Source: Myxococcota bacterium (GTDB taxonomy: Bacteria; Myxococcota_A; UBA9160; UBA6930). Taken from it: a stretch of DNA of 64,000 nucleotides. The notes under the pieces were generated by a model, which saw only the letters and a list, made by a program, of their open reading frames with translations, was not told where the DNA came from and searched no databases. A program made the translations under genes and the position numbers. Numbering within the stretch: the stretch's first letter is position 1; every line of letters begins with the position of its first letter. Below, in pieces: positions 40,180-48,902 of this stretch. Where the stretch lies: contig JANQOX010000001.1 of assembly GCA_028285625.1 (NCBI GenBank), positions 186,001 to 250,000 on the forward strand, written 5' to 3'.

Positions 40180-42756
40180 ATGCGTGAGAGGGCACTCTGG
40201 GTGCGTGGGGTCTCGAGCGCGGCGCTCCTGGCCGTGGTCATGGGGACGGCGGCCGCGTGGGCGCAGATGCCGGGGCTGTCCAAGGCCGCGCCCGCGCCTG
40301 CAGCGCCGCAGGAAGTCGCGCCGCCGCCGCCGCCCTCCGCGGTTTCGGTTCCCGAGATCAGCGCGCGTTCGGAGATCCTGCAGCGCAAGCTGCGCGAAGA
40401 GCGGGACCGGGTCGAGGCGAGCCGGGTGGCCGCCGACATCGAAGACCAGCTTCCGGCGACGGCGCGCTCGATCGAGAAGCGCGACGACCTGGTCCAGGCG
40501 TACCTCGAAGCGCACGTGGGCCTCTCGACGCTCGATGAGCTGCAGCGCGAGTGGGAGGGTCGCCGGCTCCGCCTGGCCACGTGGACCGCAGCCCTCACCC
40601 GACGCGCCGAAGAGCTGTCCCAGGACCTGGCGTCTCTCGATGAGGATCGCGACCTGTGGCGCCGTAGCGAGGAGGCCGCGCGCGAGGCCGGGGCGCCCAC
40701 CGAGGTGATCGCCGCGGTGCGCCAGAACCTGGCGGAGATCCGGGGCACCCGCGCGCGCGTCGCGGCGGCCAGCGACCGGGTCCTCCGGGTGCAGAGCGAG
40801 GTCGCGGCGCTTCGGGCGCGTGCGTCGGAGGTACTCGACGAGGTCTCCCGCGGGCGTGCGCGTGCCCGCGCGCGCCTGTTCCAGGCCGACGCGTCGCCGT
40901 TGTGGGAAGCCGTTCAGGGCGAGAAGAACCCCGGCGAGATTCCCGACCGCGTACGCGAATCGGTGGGCGACGACGTCGAGGAGTTGGCGGGCTACCGCGA
41001 CGATCTGCGCCAGGTGATCCCGGGCGTGTTGGTCCTGTTCCTGGCCTCGGCGGGCGCCGCCTTCTGGGTTCGCAGTCGCCTGCGCCAGCGAACCGAGACC
41101 GGTGAGCTCGAGGGCTCGTCGCAGGTGTTCGCGCGTCCCTGGTCGGTGGCGATCCTCTCCGCGGGCTTCGTGGCGCTGATGTCGCTCCAGTACGCGCCGA
41201 GCCTCGCGGGCGACGCGATCGGGATCGCCCTCATCATTCCCGTGGTCCGCCTGGTGATGCCCGTCGTCAACCCGGCCTTCCACGGGCTGCTCTTCTCGAT
41301 CGTGGCGTTCTTCTTCGTCGATCAGGTCCGTTCGGTCCTGGACGACCTGGTGCTGATCGAGCGGTGTCTCTTCTTCGTCGAGACCACCACGCTGGCAGCC
41401 CTTCTGGCCAGCCGACTGCGGCCCAGCCGGCTGAGCGCGATCCCGCCCGAGTCGCGCCCCCCCAAGCTGCTGGGTCACGCGATGCGCGTCGGTGTGGTGA
41501 CGTTCGCAGTCTCGTCCCTGGCGAACCTCACGGGCTTTCTCGGCTTTGCGCGCGTCCTGGGCGACGGCACGCTGACCGCCGTCTACGTCGGGCTCGCCGC
41601 GTTCGCGCTGTATCGCGTGGCCACGACCGCCGTGCTGATCGCGCTGGCGAGCAGGCGGGTCGAGGGCCTCGCCGTGGTCAAGCAGGGCCGCGCGCCGATG
41701 GTCGCGTGGACCAAGCGCATCTTCGGCGCCATCGCCTTCGGCTGGTGGGGAACGCGCGTCCTCGACGCCTTCTCGATCTGGGAGACCGTTCGCGACGGGG
41801 CCTCGTCGATCCTGTTCACGCCCTTGTCGTTCGGCAACCTGAGCATCGAGCTCGGCGACGTCGTGCTGTTCGTGGTCACGGTGGTCGGTGCGTTCCTGCT
41901 CTCGCGCGCGGTCCGCTTCGTACTCCAGGAAGACCTGTTTCCCCGCATGCACGTGCGTCGGGGCGTCGCCAACGCGTCGGCGACCATCGCGTCCTATGTG
42001 GTGCTGCTCGTCGGGTTCTTCCTCTCGGTGGCGGCCGCCGGCATCGATCTCTCGGCATTCGCATTCGTCGCCGGCGCGTTCGGCGTGGGGATCGGCTTCG
42101 GTCTGCAGAACGTGGTCAACAACTTCATCTCGGGCCTCATCCTGTTGTTCGAACGGCCGGTCCAGGTCGGGGACGTGGTGCAGGTGGGCACGATGATGGG
42201 ACACATGACGCGCATCGGGATCCGCTCGAGTACGTTGCGCACCTGGGACGGGTCCGAGGTGATCTTGCCCAATGCGACCCTCATCTCCGACGTGGTCACG
42301 AACTGGACCCTCTCGGACTCCCGGCGCCGCATCGACGTGCCCGTGGGCATTGCCTACGGCACCGATCACGAGACCGTCTTCGAGGTGCTCACCGATGTGA
42401 CGCGCAGCTGCGAGGGCACCCTGCGCGACCCCGAGCCGATGATCGTGTTCCAGGGCTTCGGGGACTCCGCCCTGCGCTTCGAGGTCCGGGCCTGGGTCCA
42501 GAGCGACAACTTCCTGGGGACCAAGACCCGGCTGGTCTCGGAGATCTACCGGGCGCTGGGCGAGCGAGGCATCGAGATCGCGCTGCCCCAGCGCGACCTG
42601 CACGTTCGCGAACTCTCGCGCGACGTCCTGGCAGCCCGGCGCGCCGGGGCGGGGCAGGTCGCACCGGGCGAGCCGCCCGGCGCACCCGATGCCGGGCACC
42701 CCGGGCCGCCGGATGCAGACCCTCCCTCCGCGCCCGACGCCCGCCCCGGGCGTTAG
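40180..42756 (+). CDS. MscS-family mechanosensitive ion channel (large, MscK-like)
   Basis: 858 residues. A signal peptide (ending near AWAQ) leads to a long periplasmic helical region (about 60-270), several membrane helices (270-590), and a C-terminal MscS channel domain. The pore helix ASATIASYVVLLVGFFLSVAAAG, the loop GVGIGFGLQNVVNNFISG and the beta domain ERPVQVGDVVQVG are all clear. It should release solutes under osmotic downshock. The extra periplasmic part resembles that of MscK/MscM. The C-terminal tail is a Pro/Gly/Asp-rich low-complexity stretch. Divergent from the DAHP synthase leader. Confidence 0.93.
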   Translation: MRERALWVRGVSSAALLAVVMGTAAAWAQMPGLSKAAPAPAAPQEVAPPPPPSAVSVPEISARSEILQRKLREERDRVEASRVAADIEDQLPATARSIEKRDDLVQAYLEAHVGLSTLDELQREWEGRRLRLATWTAALTRRAEELSQDLASLDEDRDLWRRSEEAAREAGAPTEVIAAVRQNLAEIRGTRARVAAASDRVLRVQSEVAALRARASEVLDEVSRGRARARARLFQADASPLWEAVQGEKNPGEIPDRVRESVGDDVEELAGYRDDLRQVIPGVLVLFLASAGAAFWVRSRLRQRTETGELEGSSQVFARPWSVAILSAGFVALMSLQYAPSLAGDAIGIALIIPVVRLVMPVVNPAFHGLLFSIVAFFFVDQVRSVLDDLVLIERCLFFVETTTLAALLASRLRPSRLSAIPPESRPPKLLGHAMRVGVVTFAVSSLANLTGFLGFARVLGDGTLTAVYVGLAAFALYRVATTAVLIALASRRVEGLAVVKQGRAPMVAWTKRIFGAIAFGWWGTRVLDAFSIWETVRDGASSILFTPLSFGNLSIELGDVVLFVVTVVGAFLLSRAVRFVLQEDLFPRMHVRRGVANASATIASYVVLLVGFFLSVAAAGIDLSAFAFVAGAFGVGIGFGLQNVVNNFISGLILLFERPVQVGDVVQVGTMMGHMTRIGIRSSTLRTWDGSEVILPNATLISDVVTNWTLSDSRRRIDVPVGIAYGTDHETVFEVLTDVTRSCEGTLRDPEPMIVFQGFGDSALRFEVRAWVQSDNFLGTKTRLVSEIYRALGERGIEIALPQRDLHVRELSRDVLAARRAGAGQVAPGEPPGAPDAGHPGPPDADPPSAPDARPGR

Positions 42757-42829
42757 GCGACGGCGGGCCGGAACCGGCGGCGGGTCGTGCGGGTTGCAGT
42801 CAGCGTCGCGGACGGTGCATGCTGTGCCG

Positions 42830-43726
42830 ATGCCCAAGATCGAATGCCGCGACCTCACGTTCGAGTACGACGCGTTCGGGGACCCTTCGGGCCGCCCCCT
42901 GCTGCTGGTGATGGGCCTCGGCGCCCAGATGACGCTCTGGGACGAGGGGTTCTGCAACGAGCTGGCCGACCGCGGCCACCACGTGGTGCGCTTCGACAAC
43001 CGCGACGTAGGGCTCTCGAGCAAGTTTGGCCACGCGGGTATTCCCGACGTGATGAGCTTGATGGCGCAGGCGACGTCGGGCGAGCCGGTGGATGTTCCCT
43101 ACACGCTGGACGACATGGCCGACGATGCGGCCGGCGTGCTCGAGGCTTTGGGGATGGAGGACGCACACGTCTGCGGCGCGTCCATGGGCGGCATGATCGT
43201 CCAGACCCTCGCGATCCGGCATCCGCAGCGCCTGCGCAGTCTCACCTCGGTCATGTCCACCACGGGCAATCCGGCGGTGCCTCCCGCCACCCCCGAGGCG
43301 ATGGCCGTGCTGCTGGGGCCGCCGCCTGCCAGCCGCGATGAGGCGATCGAGCGCTCGGTCACGTCGGCGCGCGTGATCGGGAGCCCCGGCTTTCCGGTGG
43401 ACGAGGCGCGCATCCGGGAAAGGGCCGCCGCCAACTACGATCGCAGCTTCTATCCCGAGGGTGCAGCGCGGCAGTTCGCGGCCATCGTGGCCCACGGCAA
43501 CCGCGTCGAAGCGCTGCGCACCGTGGCGGTACCCACGTTGGTGATCCACGGCACGGACGACCCCCTGGTCTCCATCGAGGGGGGCCGCGACACCGCCGCG
43601 AGCATCCCGGGCGCACGGCTGCTCGAGATCGAGGGCATGGGCCATGATCTGCCGGTTCCGGCATGGGGCCGCCTGGCCGACGCGATCGCCGAGCACACCC
43701 GCAAGGCCGAAGCGGCGCGGGCCTAG
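42830..43726 (+). CDS. alpha/beta hydrolase
   Basis: 298 residues. The nucleophile elbow is GASMGGM, the acid lies in VIHGTDDPLV and the histidine in EGMGHDLP; the cap region has the FYPEGAARQFAAIVAHGNR segment frequent in this subgroup. The N-terminal DNRDVGLSSKF is also typical of the HsaD/EphE-like group. An esterase or lactonase role is likely. The amidohydrolase gene begins three bases after its stop, so the two act together. Confidence 0.9.
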   Translation: MPKIECRDLTFEYDAFGDPSGRPLLLVMGLGAQMTLWDEGFCNELADRGHHVVRFDNRDVGLSSKFGHAGIPDVMSLMAQATSGEPVDVPYTLDDMADDAAGVLEALGMEDAHVCGASMGGMIVQTLAIRHPQRLRSLTSVMSTTGNPAVPPATPEAMAVLLGPPPASRDEAIERSVTSARVIGSPGFPVDEARIRERAAANYDRSFYPEGAARQFAAIVAHGNRVEALRTVAVPTLVIHGTDDPLVSIEGGRDTAASIPGARLLEIEGMGHDLPVPAWGRLADAIAEHTRKAEAARA

Positions 43727-43728
43727 GC

Positions 43729-44916
43729 GTGCCCTACGCCCACCGCCCGATCCACGATGCCGACGCGCACGTGATGGAGACGCCCTCGTTCCTGCGCGAC
43801 CACGCAGACCCCGAGATCCGCGACCGGCTGCCGTGGGTGGGCGTCGCGTCGGTGAAGCCCGGTGAGGACCAGCTCATCGACACGTTCCGCGCCCAGCATG
43901 CCGACCCGGCCTACCGGGCGCGCGACGAAGACGAGATCCTGTTGCGCAAGAACTGGGCGGCGACGGGGTCGTTCCTGCCCGAAGACCGGCCGCAGGCGCT
44001 CGACCTGCTGGGGTTCCGCAGCCAGCTCGTCTTCAACACCTTCCTGAACGGCCGCATGCTGGCGACGGAGCGGGGCGACGACGTGCCGTTCGCCTACGGG
44101 CTCGCGCGGGCCCACAACCGCGGCATGCAGACCTTTTGCGACGTCGACCGACGTCTGCTGGCCACGGGCTACGTACCGCTGCGCGACTTCGAACTCGCCC
44201 GTGAGATGGCGGGCGAGGTGATCGCCATGGGATGCAAGGCGCTACTGGTGCCGTCGGGTTGCCCGCGTGGGCACGCACCGAGCCACACGGGGCTCGACCC
44301 GGTGTGGGCCCAAGCCCAGGAGGCCGGGCTTCCCATCGTCTTCCACGTGGGGGGCGGCCATCGCGCAGCCGACGGGCAACTGCTCGACCCCGACTACTTC
44401 GAGAACGGGGGCGATGCGATCCCCGACTTCCATGGCGGCGACGAGAACTTCCGGTCGGTGGACTACATGGCGATTCCCACCGCGCCCATGCAGACGCTCG
44501 CGACCCTGGTCTTCGATGGCGTGCTCGAGCGCTTTCCCCGGCTGCGCCTCGGCGTGATCGAGCAGGGCGCCTCCTGGGTGCCGAGCTTCCTCCGCTACCT
44601 CGACTCTGCGTTCGACGCGTTTCGCCGGGGCGAGGACCGACTCAAGCGGCTGTCCCTGCGGCCCAGCGAGTACATTCAGCGCCAGGTTCGCGTGACCCCG
44701 TATCCGGCCGAGGACACGGGCTGGATCATCCGCGAGTCGGGCCCGCAGGTCTGCCTCTTCTCTTCGGACTACCCCCACGTCGAAGGGGGGCGGAACCCGA
44801 TCAAGCGGTTCGAGGAGAGCCTCGATGGCGCGTCGACCCCGGAGTCGGCGCGGCAGGCCTTCTATCACGACAACTTCGAAGACCTCATGGGACGGGGTCT
44901 GGAGGGGATTCAATGA
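43729..44916 (+). CDS. amidohydrolase family protein (ACMSD-like), paralogue of the gene at 26273-27445
   Basis: 395 residues from a GTG three bases after the hydrolase stop. Motifs IHDADAHVMETP, VFHVGGGH, GVIEQGASWVP and LFSSDYPHVEGGRNP mark the amidohydrolase_2 group with its metal site. It shares order and spacing of motifs with the gene at 26273-27445, so the two are paralogues, but they are clearly divergent in the middle. Likely acts on the product of, or a compound related to, the substrate of the adjoining alpha/beta hydrolase. Its stop overlaps the lipoprotein gene start (ATGA). Confidence 0.89.
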   Translation: MPYAHRPIHDADAHVMETPSFLRDHADPEIRDRLPWVGVASVKPGEDQLIDTFRAQHADPAYRARDEDEILLRKNWAATGSFLPEDRPQALDLLGFRSQLVFNTFLNGRMLATERGDDVPFAYGLARAHNRGMQTFCDVDRRLLATGYVPLRDFELAREMAGEVIAMGCKALLVPSGCPRGHAPSHTGLDPVWAQAQEAGLPIVFHVGGGHRAADGQLLDPDYFENGGDAIPDFHGGDENFRSVDYMAIPTAPMQTLATLVFDGVLERFPRLRLGVIEQGASWVPSFLRYLDSAFDAFRRGEDRLKRLSLRPSEYIQRQVRVTPYPAEDTGWIIRESGPQVCLFSSDYPHVEGGRNPIKRFEESLDGASTPESARQAFYHDNFEDLMGRGLEGIQ

Positions 44917-45383
44917 CCGCTGGCAAGTTCGCGATCGCAGCCACCCTGGTGGCACTCCTGGCGCTGGGCTGCGCCGCTCGGTTCAACGGCGACGTCACCT
45001 ATGACGCCGACGCGCCGTGGTCGAGCTACAAGACCGTGGCCTGGGTCGAGGGGCAGGGGAGTTCGACGGAGACCGTGCGCAGTCTGGCGGAGTCCGAGGT
45101 CAAGAAGCAGCTCGAGGGCGCCGGGCTCACGTTCGCCGACGGCAACAGCGCGGACCTGTTGGTGCGGGTGAACCTCGGCAAGCGCCGTCGCAACGCACTG
45201 AGCGGCGGCATCGGCTCGCAGGCCGAGATGGTCGGTCTCGAGGTCGTGATCAGCGATCGCAAGAGCGGCGACCGCATCTGGAACGGGTGGGCCGCCAAGA
45301 CCTACAGCAGCGACCTCGAGGCGAAGACCGAGGTGCCCGAAGCCATCGGGTACATCGTGGACATCGCGCCGCAACTCCGGTAA
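44913..45383 (+). CDS. DUF4136 lipoprotein
   Basis: 156 residues, start overlapping the amidohydrolase stop by four bases. The signal ends in LLALGCAARF, a lipoprotein box. The mature part has the DUF4136 pattern (YKTVAWVEG, ESEVKKQLEGAGLTF, then LEVVISDRKSGDRIWNG). Such proteins are periplasmic or outer-membrane lipoproteins of unknown role. Co-translation with two catabolic enzymes is odd and may reflect uptake or envelope adaptation. Confidence 0.8.
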   Translation: MTAGKFAIAATLVALLALGCAARFNGDVTYDADAPWSSYKTVAWVEGQGSSTETVRSLAESEVKKQLEGAGLTFADGNSADLLVRVNLGKRRRNALSGGIGSQAEMVGLEVVISDRKSGDRIWNGWAAKTYSSDLEAKTEVPEAIGYIVDIAPQLR

Positions 45384-45440
45384 CGCGCCGGACGCCGCGC
45401 CGCCCTGGCCGTTTGGGCGGCATGCCGCGCTGGCGGTTCG

Positions 45441-46277
45441 CTAGCGCGGCGCGTCGGCCTGGTGCACGACGGCAAGCTGCCGGGACTGGGCGATCAGCAC
45501 GCCGTCCCGGCTCCAGATCTCTCCGTCTTCCTCGACGAAGCCGTCGCGCGCCTCGCGCGACCGGAATACGACCAGCACCCAGTCCCCCGGCGCGACGCTC
45601 TCGGGCGGGAGCGGCGTTCGGAAGTGCACGGTGAGGTCGACGGTGGGTACGCCGCCCATGAGCGCGCCCATCTCGGTGGCCGAGAACACGGCGGGCGGCC
45701 AGGCGTCCGCCAGCAGGGTGACGACCGGTGCGTCGAGGGCGCGCGGCTCGGAGAGGCGGATCCAGCCCCCGGATTCGGCCTTGGGCCCCCCGGACCAGGG
45801 AAGGTCGCCGATTGCCCAGCGTTCTTCGAAGCGCTCCCGGAAGGGCATGCCCGAGGGCTGGCGCGGGTCGGCGAGGCTCTCGGGCGGCGGCGCTTCGGGC
45901 ATCACCGCGTGCTGGAACGACAGGGACTCGCGCGCGGTGGCAAAGGCGCCCACCGCCAGCAACAGCAGCTTCTCGCCCTGGTGCATTCGCGCCGTCACGG
46001 TGCTGAGCGTGCGGCCGCGCCGCTCCACGCGCGTCTCGATCTCGACGGGCCCCTCCTGCGGCGGACGCAGGAAGTGCACCGTGAGCGAGCGCGGAGCGCG
46101 CGCGTCGTCGTCGACGGTGCGGGTCATCGCGCGCAGCATCATGGCCGCCAGGAATCCGCCGTTGGGCCCGCGCACGATCCACCAGCTGCGCCCGATCCGG
46201 CCGGAATAGCGGCCGTCTCCGAGGGGCGTGACGTCGGTGTCCCGGTCGAAGACCGTGTCCGAAGGGTTCGGCGTCAT
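45441..46277 (-). CDS. acyl-CoA thioesterase-like double-hotdog protein (TesB-like)
   Basis: 278 residues. Two hotdog halves are visible: IVRGPNGGFLAAMMLRAM with SLTVHFLRPPQEGPVEIE, then a second half with VDLTVHFRTPLP and WVLVVFRSREARDGFVEEDGEIWSRDG. This matches the thioesterase-like (4HBT_3/TesB) family that hydrolyses acyl-CoA. It stands alone and is divergent from the DMT transporter, with 47 bases between starts. Chain-length preference cannot be told. Confidence 0.87.
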   Translation of the reverse strand: MTPNPSDTVFDRDTDVTPLGDGRYSGRIGRSWWIVRGPNGGFLAAMMLRAMTRTVDDDARAPRSLTVHFLRPPQEGPVEIETRVERRGRTLSTVTARMHQGEKLLLLAVGAFATARESLSFQHAVMPEAPPPESLADPRQPSGMPFRERFEERWAIGDLPWSGGPKAESGGWIRLSEPRALDAPVVTLLADAWPPAVFSATEMGALMGGVPTVDLTVHFRTPLPPESVAPGDWVLVVFRSREARDGFVEEDGEIWSRDGVLIAQSRQLAVVHQADAPR

Positions 46278-46324
46278 GGGCGCCGAAGCATAGGGAACTC
46301 GCCGAGAGGGCCTAACCTCGAGGC

Positions 46325-47194
46325 GTGCGGTTCCGGGCGGATGCGGTGTTGGTGCTGGTCGCGCTCGGCTGGGGCGCGTCCTTCGTGGTGATCAAGGATG
46401 CGCTCGGCCACGTGGGCGCACATGGCCTGCTGGCCGCCCGTTTCGGGCTCGCCACGCTGGCCCTGGTCGTGCTCTTCCCGGGCACCCTGCGCACGCTCGA
46501 TCGGCGGACCCTGGGGGCGGGGGCGGCGCTGGGCGGGGTCCTGTGGGCGGCATTCGCCCTGCAGACGCTGGGGCTCGTCCACACGACCCCGGCCAAGTCG
46601 GCCTTTCTGACCGCGGTGTACGTGCCCATGACCCCAGTGCTGGCCCGGCTGTTGTTCGGGGTGCGCTTGCGCATGGCGGCGCTGGCGTCGGTGGTGGCCG
46701 CCAGCGCCGGGCTGGCGCTGCTGCTGCGGCCCGGCGATCTCGGCGCGTTCAACCCTGGCGACCTGCTCACGCTCGGCTGTGCCGTGGGCTTCGCGCTGCA
46801 CATCGTCCTGCTCGACCGGCTGGCACCCCGCCTGCCCGCACGGCTGCTCGCGATCCTGCAGTTGGGTGTGGTCGGGGTGGTGTCGCTGCCCGTTGCGATC
46901 GCGAGCGAAACGGCTCCGGCCGGGGTCACGCTGTCGTTGGCGATGGCGGTGGTGTACCTGGCCCTGGTCTGCTCGGCCTTCGCCTACGTCGCGCAGACCT
47001 GGGCCCAACGCCACACGCCGGCGTCCCGGGTGGCGGTGATCTTCGCACTCGAGTCGGTCTTCGCCGCGGCGTTCTCGGTGGGGCTGGGGGTCGAGCATCT
47101 GGGGGCCACCGAGTGGCTCGGAGGCGCCCTGGTCGTTTCGGGGGTTCTCGCGGGAAGTCTGGGGAGCGTCCGAAAGATAAGCGAAAACAGCTAG
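46325..47194 (+). CDS. DMT-superfamily transporter (EamA)
   Basis: 289 residues from a GTG. Ten hydrophobic helices in two EamA repeats, with LGWGASFVVIKDALG in helix 1, AFLTAVYVPMTPVLARLL and, in the second repeat, ALVCSAFAYVAQTWAQRHTPA and VIFALESVFAA. These are exporters of amino acids or other small metabolites in the inner membrane. Start at 46325 has no strong ribosome-binding site. The bacterioferritin locus follows with its own promoter. Confidence 0.9.
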   Translation: MRFRADAVLVLVALGWGASFVVIKDALGHVGAHGLLAARFGLATLALVVLFPGTLRTLDRRTLGAGAALGGVLWAAFALQTLGLVHTTPAKSAFLTAVYVPMTPVLARLLFGVRLRMAALASVVAASAGLALLLRPGDLGAFNPGDLLTLGCAVGFALHIVLLDRLAPRLPARLLAILQLGVVGVVSLPVAIASETAPAGVTLSLAMAVVYLALVCSAFAYVAQTWAQRHTPASRVAVIFALESVFAAAFSVGLGVEHLGATEWLGGALVVSGVLAGSLGSVRKISENS

Positions 47195-47244
47195 TTGGAG
47201 ACTTCGGTCGCGCGTGGCCGAAGGACGGGACCCGCCCCGGTGAA

Positions 47245-47263
47245 ATTGACATTGGTTTTCAAT
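47245..47263. promoter_or_regulatory. Fur-box-like operator upstream of bfd
   Basis: ATTGACATTGGTTTTCAAT: outer arms ATTGA and TCAAT are exact inverted repeats. The inner 15 bases, TGACATTGGTTTTCA, match the Fur 7-1-7 consensus TGATAATNATTATCA at 10 of 14 fixed positions by my count. It lies 32 bases before the bfd start in an otherwise G+C-rich region. Confidence 0.6.
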
Positions 47264-47295
47264 GGGTCTAGATTCCTCCCGTTCAGGAGGACCGG

Positions 47296-47511
47296 GTGCT
47301 CGTCTGTCACTGCAAGGCCATCTCCGAAGAAGACGTCCGACAGGCCGTCCGCCAGGGCGCGCGCACGCGTCGCCAGGTGGCCCGAAGCTGCGGCGCCGGT
47401 TCGCGCTGCGGCGGTTGCGTGCCGGTCATCGACGAGATCCTGAGCGAGCACCCGCCCACGCCGTTCGCCTCGGCCGGCGGCCGCGGCATCGCGCTCGCGC
47501 CCTCGCGCTAG
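47296..47511 (+). CDS. bfd: bacterioferritin-associated ferredoxin
   Basis: 71 residues from a GTG preceded by AGGAGG. Four cysteines, C4, C6, C38 and C41, fit the CxC...CxxC pattern that holds a [2Fe-2S] cluster in Bfd, with one more cysteine at 32. Bfd binds bacterioferritin and passes electrons to its core to release iron. The bacterioferritin gene follows 144 bases later, and an iron-box-like site precedes this gene, so induction under iron starvation is expected. Confidence 0.9.
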   Translation: MLVCHCKAISEEDVRQAVRQGARTRRQVARSCGAGSRCGGCVPVIDEILSEHPPTPFASAGGRGIALAPSR

Positions 47512-47557
47512 CCCGCCCCCGCGCCCTCGCGGGCTGCACGGCGCCGCACGCCTCTCC

Positions 47558-47580
47558 CTGAAGCTGAAGTTCAGTTTCAG
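47558..47580. promoter_or_regulatory. 23-bp palindrome upstream of bfr, iron-box-like
   Basis: CTGAAGCTGAA, a central G, then TTCAGTTTCAG: a near-perfect 23-bp palindrome with one mismatched pair, built from two tandem CTGAA units on each side. It lies 75 bases before the bfr start. The reverse strand contains TGAAACTGAACTTCA, which matches the Fur 7-1-7 frame about as well as the site before bfd. Another iron regulator is possible. Confidence 0.6.
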
Positions 47581-47655
47581 TTTGTTGGACCTGCGGTGCC
47601 CGGGCGTTAGGCTCGGCGCTGCGCAAACTCCAACCGTGCGCACGGGAGCCACACC

Positions 47656-48135
47656 ATGCAGGGCGACGCCGAAGTCATCGAGGCGCTCAACGAGATTCTC
47701 ACCGCCGAGCTCACGGCGATCAACCAGTACTTCATCCACGCCCGCATGTGCGACAACTGGGGCTTCAAGCGCCTCGGCAAGAAGAAGTACGACGAGTCGA
47801 TCGACGAGATGAAGGACGCCGATCGCATCATCGAGCGCATCCTCTTCCTCGATGGCACGCCGAACATGCAGCGCCTGTTCCCGGTGCGCGTGGGGCAGGA
47901 CGCGATCGAGCAGCACCGTCTCGATCTCGCGATGGAGCTCGAGGCCGTGTCCCGATACAACAAGGCCATCGAGATCGCGCGCGAGAAGGGGGACAACGGC
48001 ACCCGCGAACTCTGCGAGCGGCACCTGCAGGGCGAAGAAGCCGGCGTGGACTGGCTCGAGGCGCAGCTCCACCTGGTGGAGACCGTGGGCGTGCAGGCCT
48101 ACCTCGCCGAGCAGATGGGCGGCGACGAGGGCTGA
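47656..48135 (+). CDS. bfr: bacterioferritin with altered ferroxidase centre
   Basis: 159 residues, aligning without gaps to classical bacterioferritin numbering. Met52, the haem ligand, is kept (DEMKDAD), as are ferroxidase residues Glu18, Tyr25, Glu51, Glu94 and Glu127. The two histidine ligands are not: position 54 is Asp and position 130 is Gly (GEEAGVDW). It should still build the 24-subunit haem-containing cage, but iron oxidation may be impaired or need a second subunit, as in two-subunit bacterioferritins. Preceded by a palindromic operator and by bfd. Confidence 0.93.
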   Translation: MQGDAEVIEALNEILTAELTAINQYFIHARMCDNWGFKRLGKKKYDESIDEMKDADRIIERILFLDGTPNMQRLFPVRVGQDAIEQHRLDLAMELEAVSRYNKAIEIAREKGDNGTRELCERHLQGEEAGVDWLEAQLHLVETVGVQAYLAEQMGGDEG

Positions 48136-48139
48136 TCGC

Positions 48140-48871
48140 TCAGCCCGCGCCCGCCTCCAGCTGGCGGATGCGCTCGCCCGCGACCATCGCCATGGCCGCT
48201 TGCAGGTTGTAGGACGGGATGAAGCCGCGCATGGGGATGCGCAGCACCCCGTCGCAGGCTTCGAGCGCCGCCTCGGGAATGCCGCTCTTCTCGCCGCCGA
48301 CGATCAGCAGCGTGGGCGGTGTGAGGTCCACCTGCCAGGGCGCACGATCGCCCACGTCTTCGATGGCGTAGACCCGCCGCCCCGCGGCGCGTGCGTCGGC
48401 GATCACGCGATCGGCGGGCTCCCAGAACACCGGGAAGTAGCGGTCGGCGCGCATGCTCGCCCGGATCGCCTCGCGCCGCGCGTCGTGGGTGAAGTCGTTG
48501 TCGACGAAGATCCCGTCCGCGCCCGAGACCTCGGCGTTGCGGATGGCGAAGCCGGTGTTGCCCCGGTACTTGCAGGCCACCAACAGCCACAGGGCGCCAC
48601 CCGCCGCGAGCACGTCCTCGCGAGGGGCATCGGGCGCGGGGCCGAGCAGGGCGAGCACCTCTGCCGGCGGGTCGACTTTGCCCAGGCGCCAAAGCATGGC
48701 GTCGCTGGTGCGATGCACCGCCACGCCCCGCGCGGCCGCCTCGTCCGCGACCTGCAGGACGCGCGGGTCGCGGGGCGCGCGCGCGACGAGCAGCAGCTGC
48801 ACCGGCTCCCCGGAGGCGAGCGCGTGGGCCACGGCCTCGGGCCCGCACAGCTGCCAGCGCGTCGGGCTCAT
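48140..48871 (-). CDS. SpoU/TrmH-family RNA 2'-O-methyltransferase
   Basis: 243 residues. The SPOUT motifs are in order: KYRGNTGFAIRNAEVSGADG (motif 1), LLIVGGEKSGIPEAALEACD (motif 2) and IPSYNLQAAMAM (motif 3, with a Tyr-Asn-Leu variant of the usual Leu-Asn-Val). An N-terminal substrate-binding segment of about 90 residues precedes it. It methylates a ribose in tRNA or rRNA using SAM. Convergent with bfr, four bases apart. The exact RNA target cannot be assigned. Confidence 0.88.
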   Translation of the reverse strand: MSPTRWQLCGPEAVAHALASGEPVQLLLVARAPRDPRVLQVADEAAARGVAVHRTSDAMLWRLGKVDPPAEVLALLGPAPDAPREDVLAAGGALWLLVACKYRGNTGFAIRNAEVSGADGIFVDNDFTHDARREAIRASMRADRYFPVFWEPADRVIADARAAGRRVYAIEDVGDRAPWQVDLTPPTLLIVGGEKSGIPEAALEACDGVLRIPMRGFIPSYNLQAAMAMVAGERIRQLEAGAG

Positions 48872-48902
48872 GCGCCCGCTCGAGAAGGCTCGGGCACGAT
48901 GC

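Noticed and set aside
39949-43023. Open frame of about 1020 codons on the minus strand ending in the aromatic-rich leader
   Set aside because: Almost all of it is antisense to the MscS gene. Only the last 32 codons, starting at an ATG at 40047, make sense as the leader peptide.
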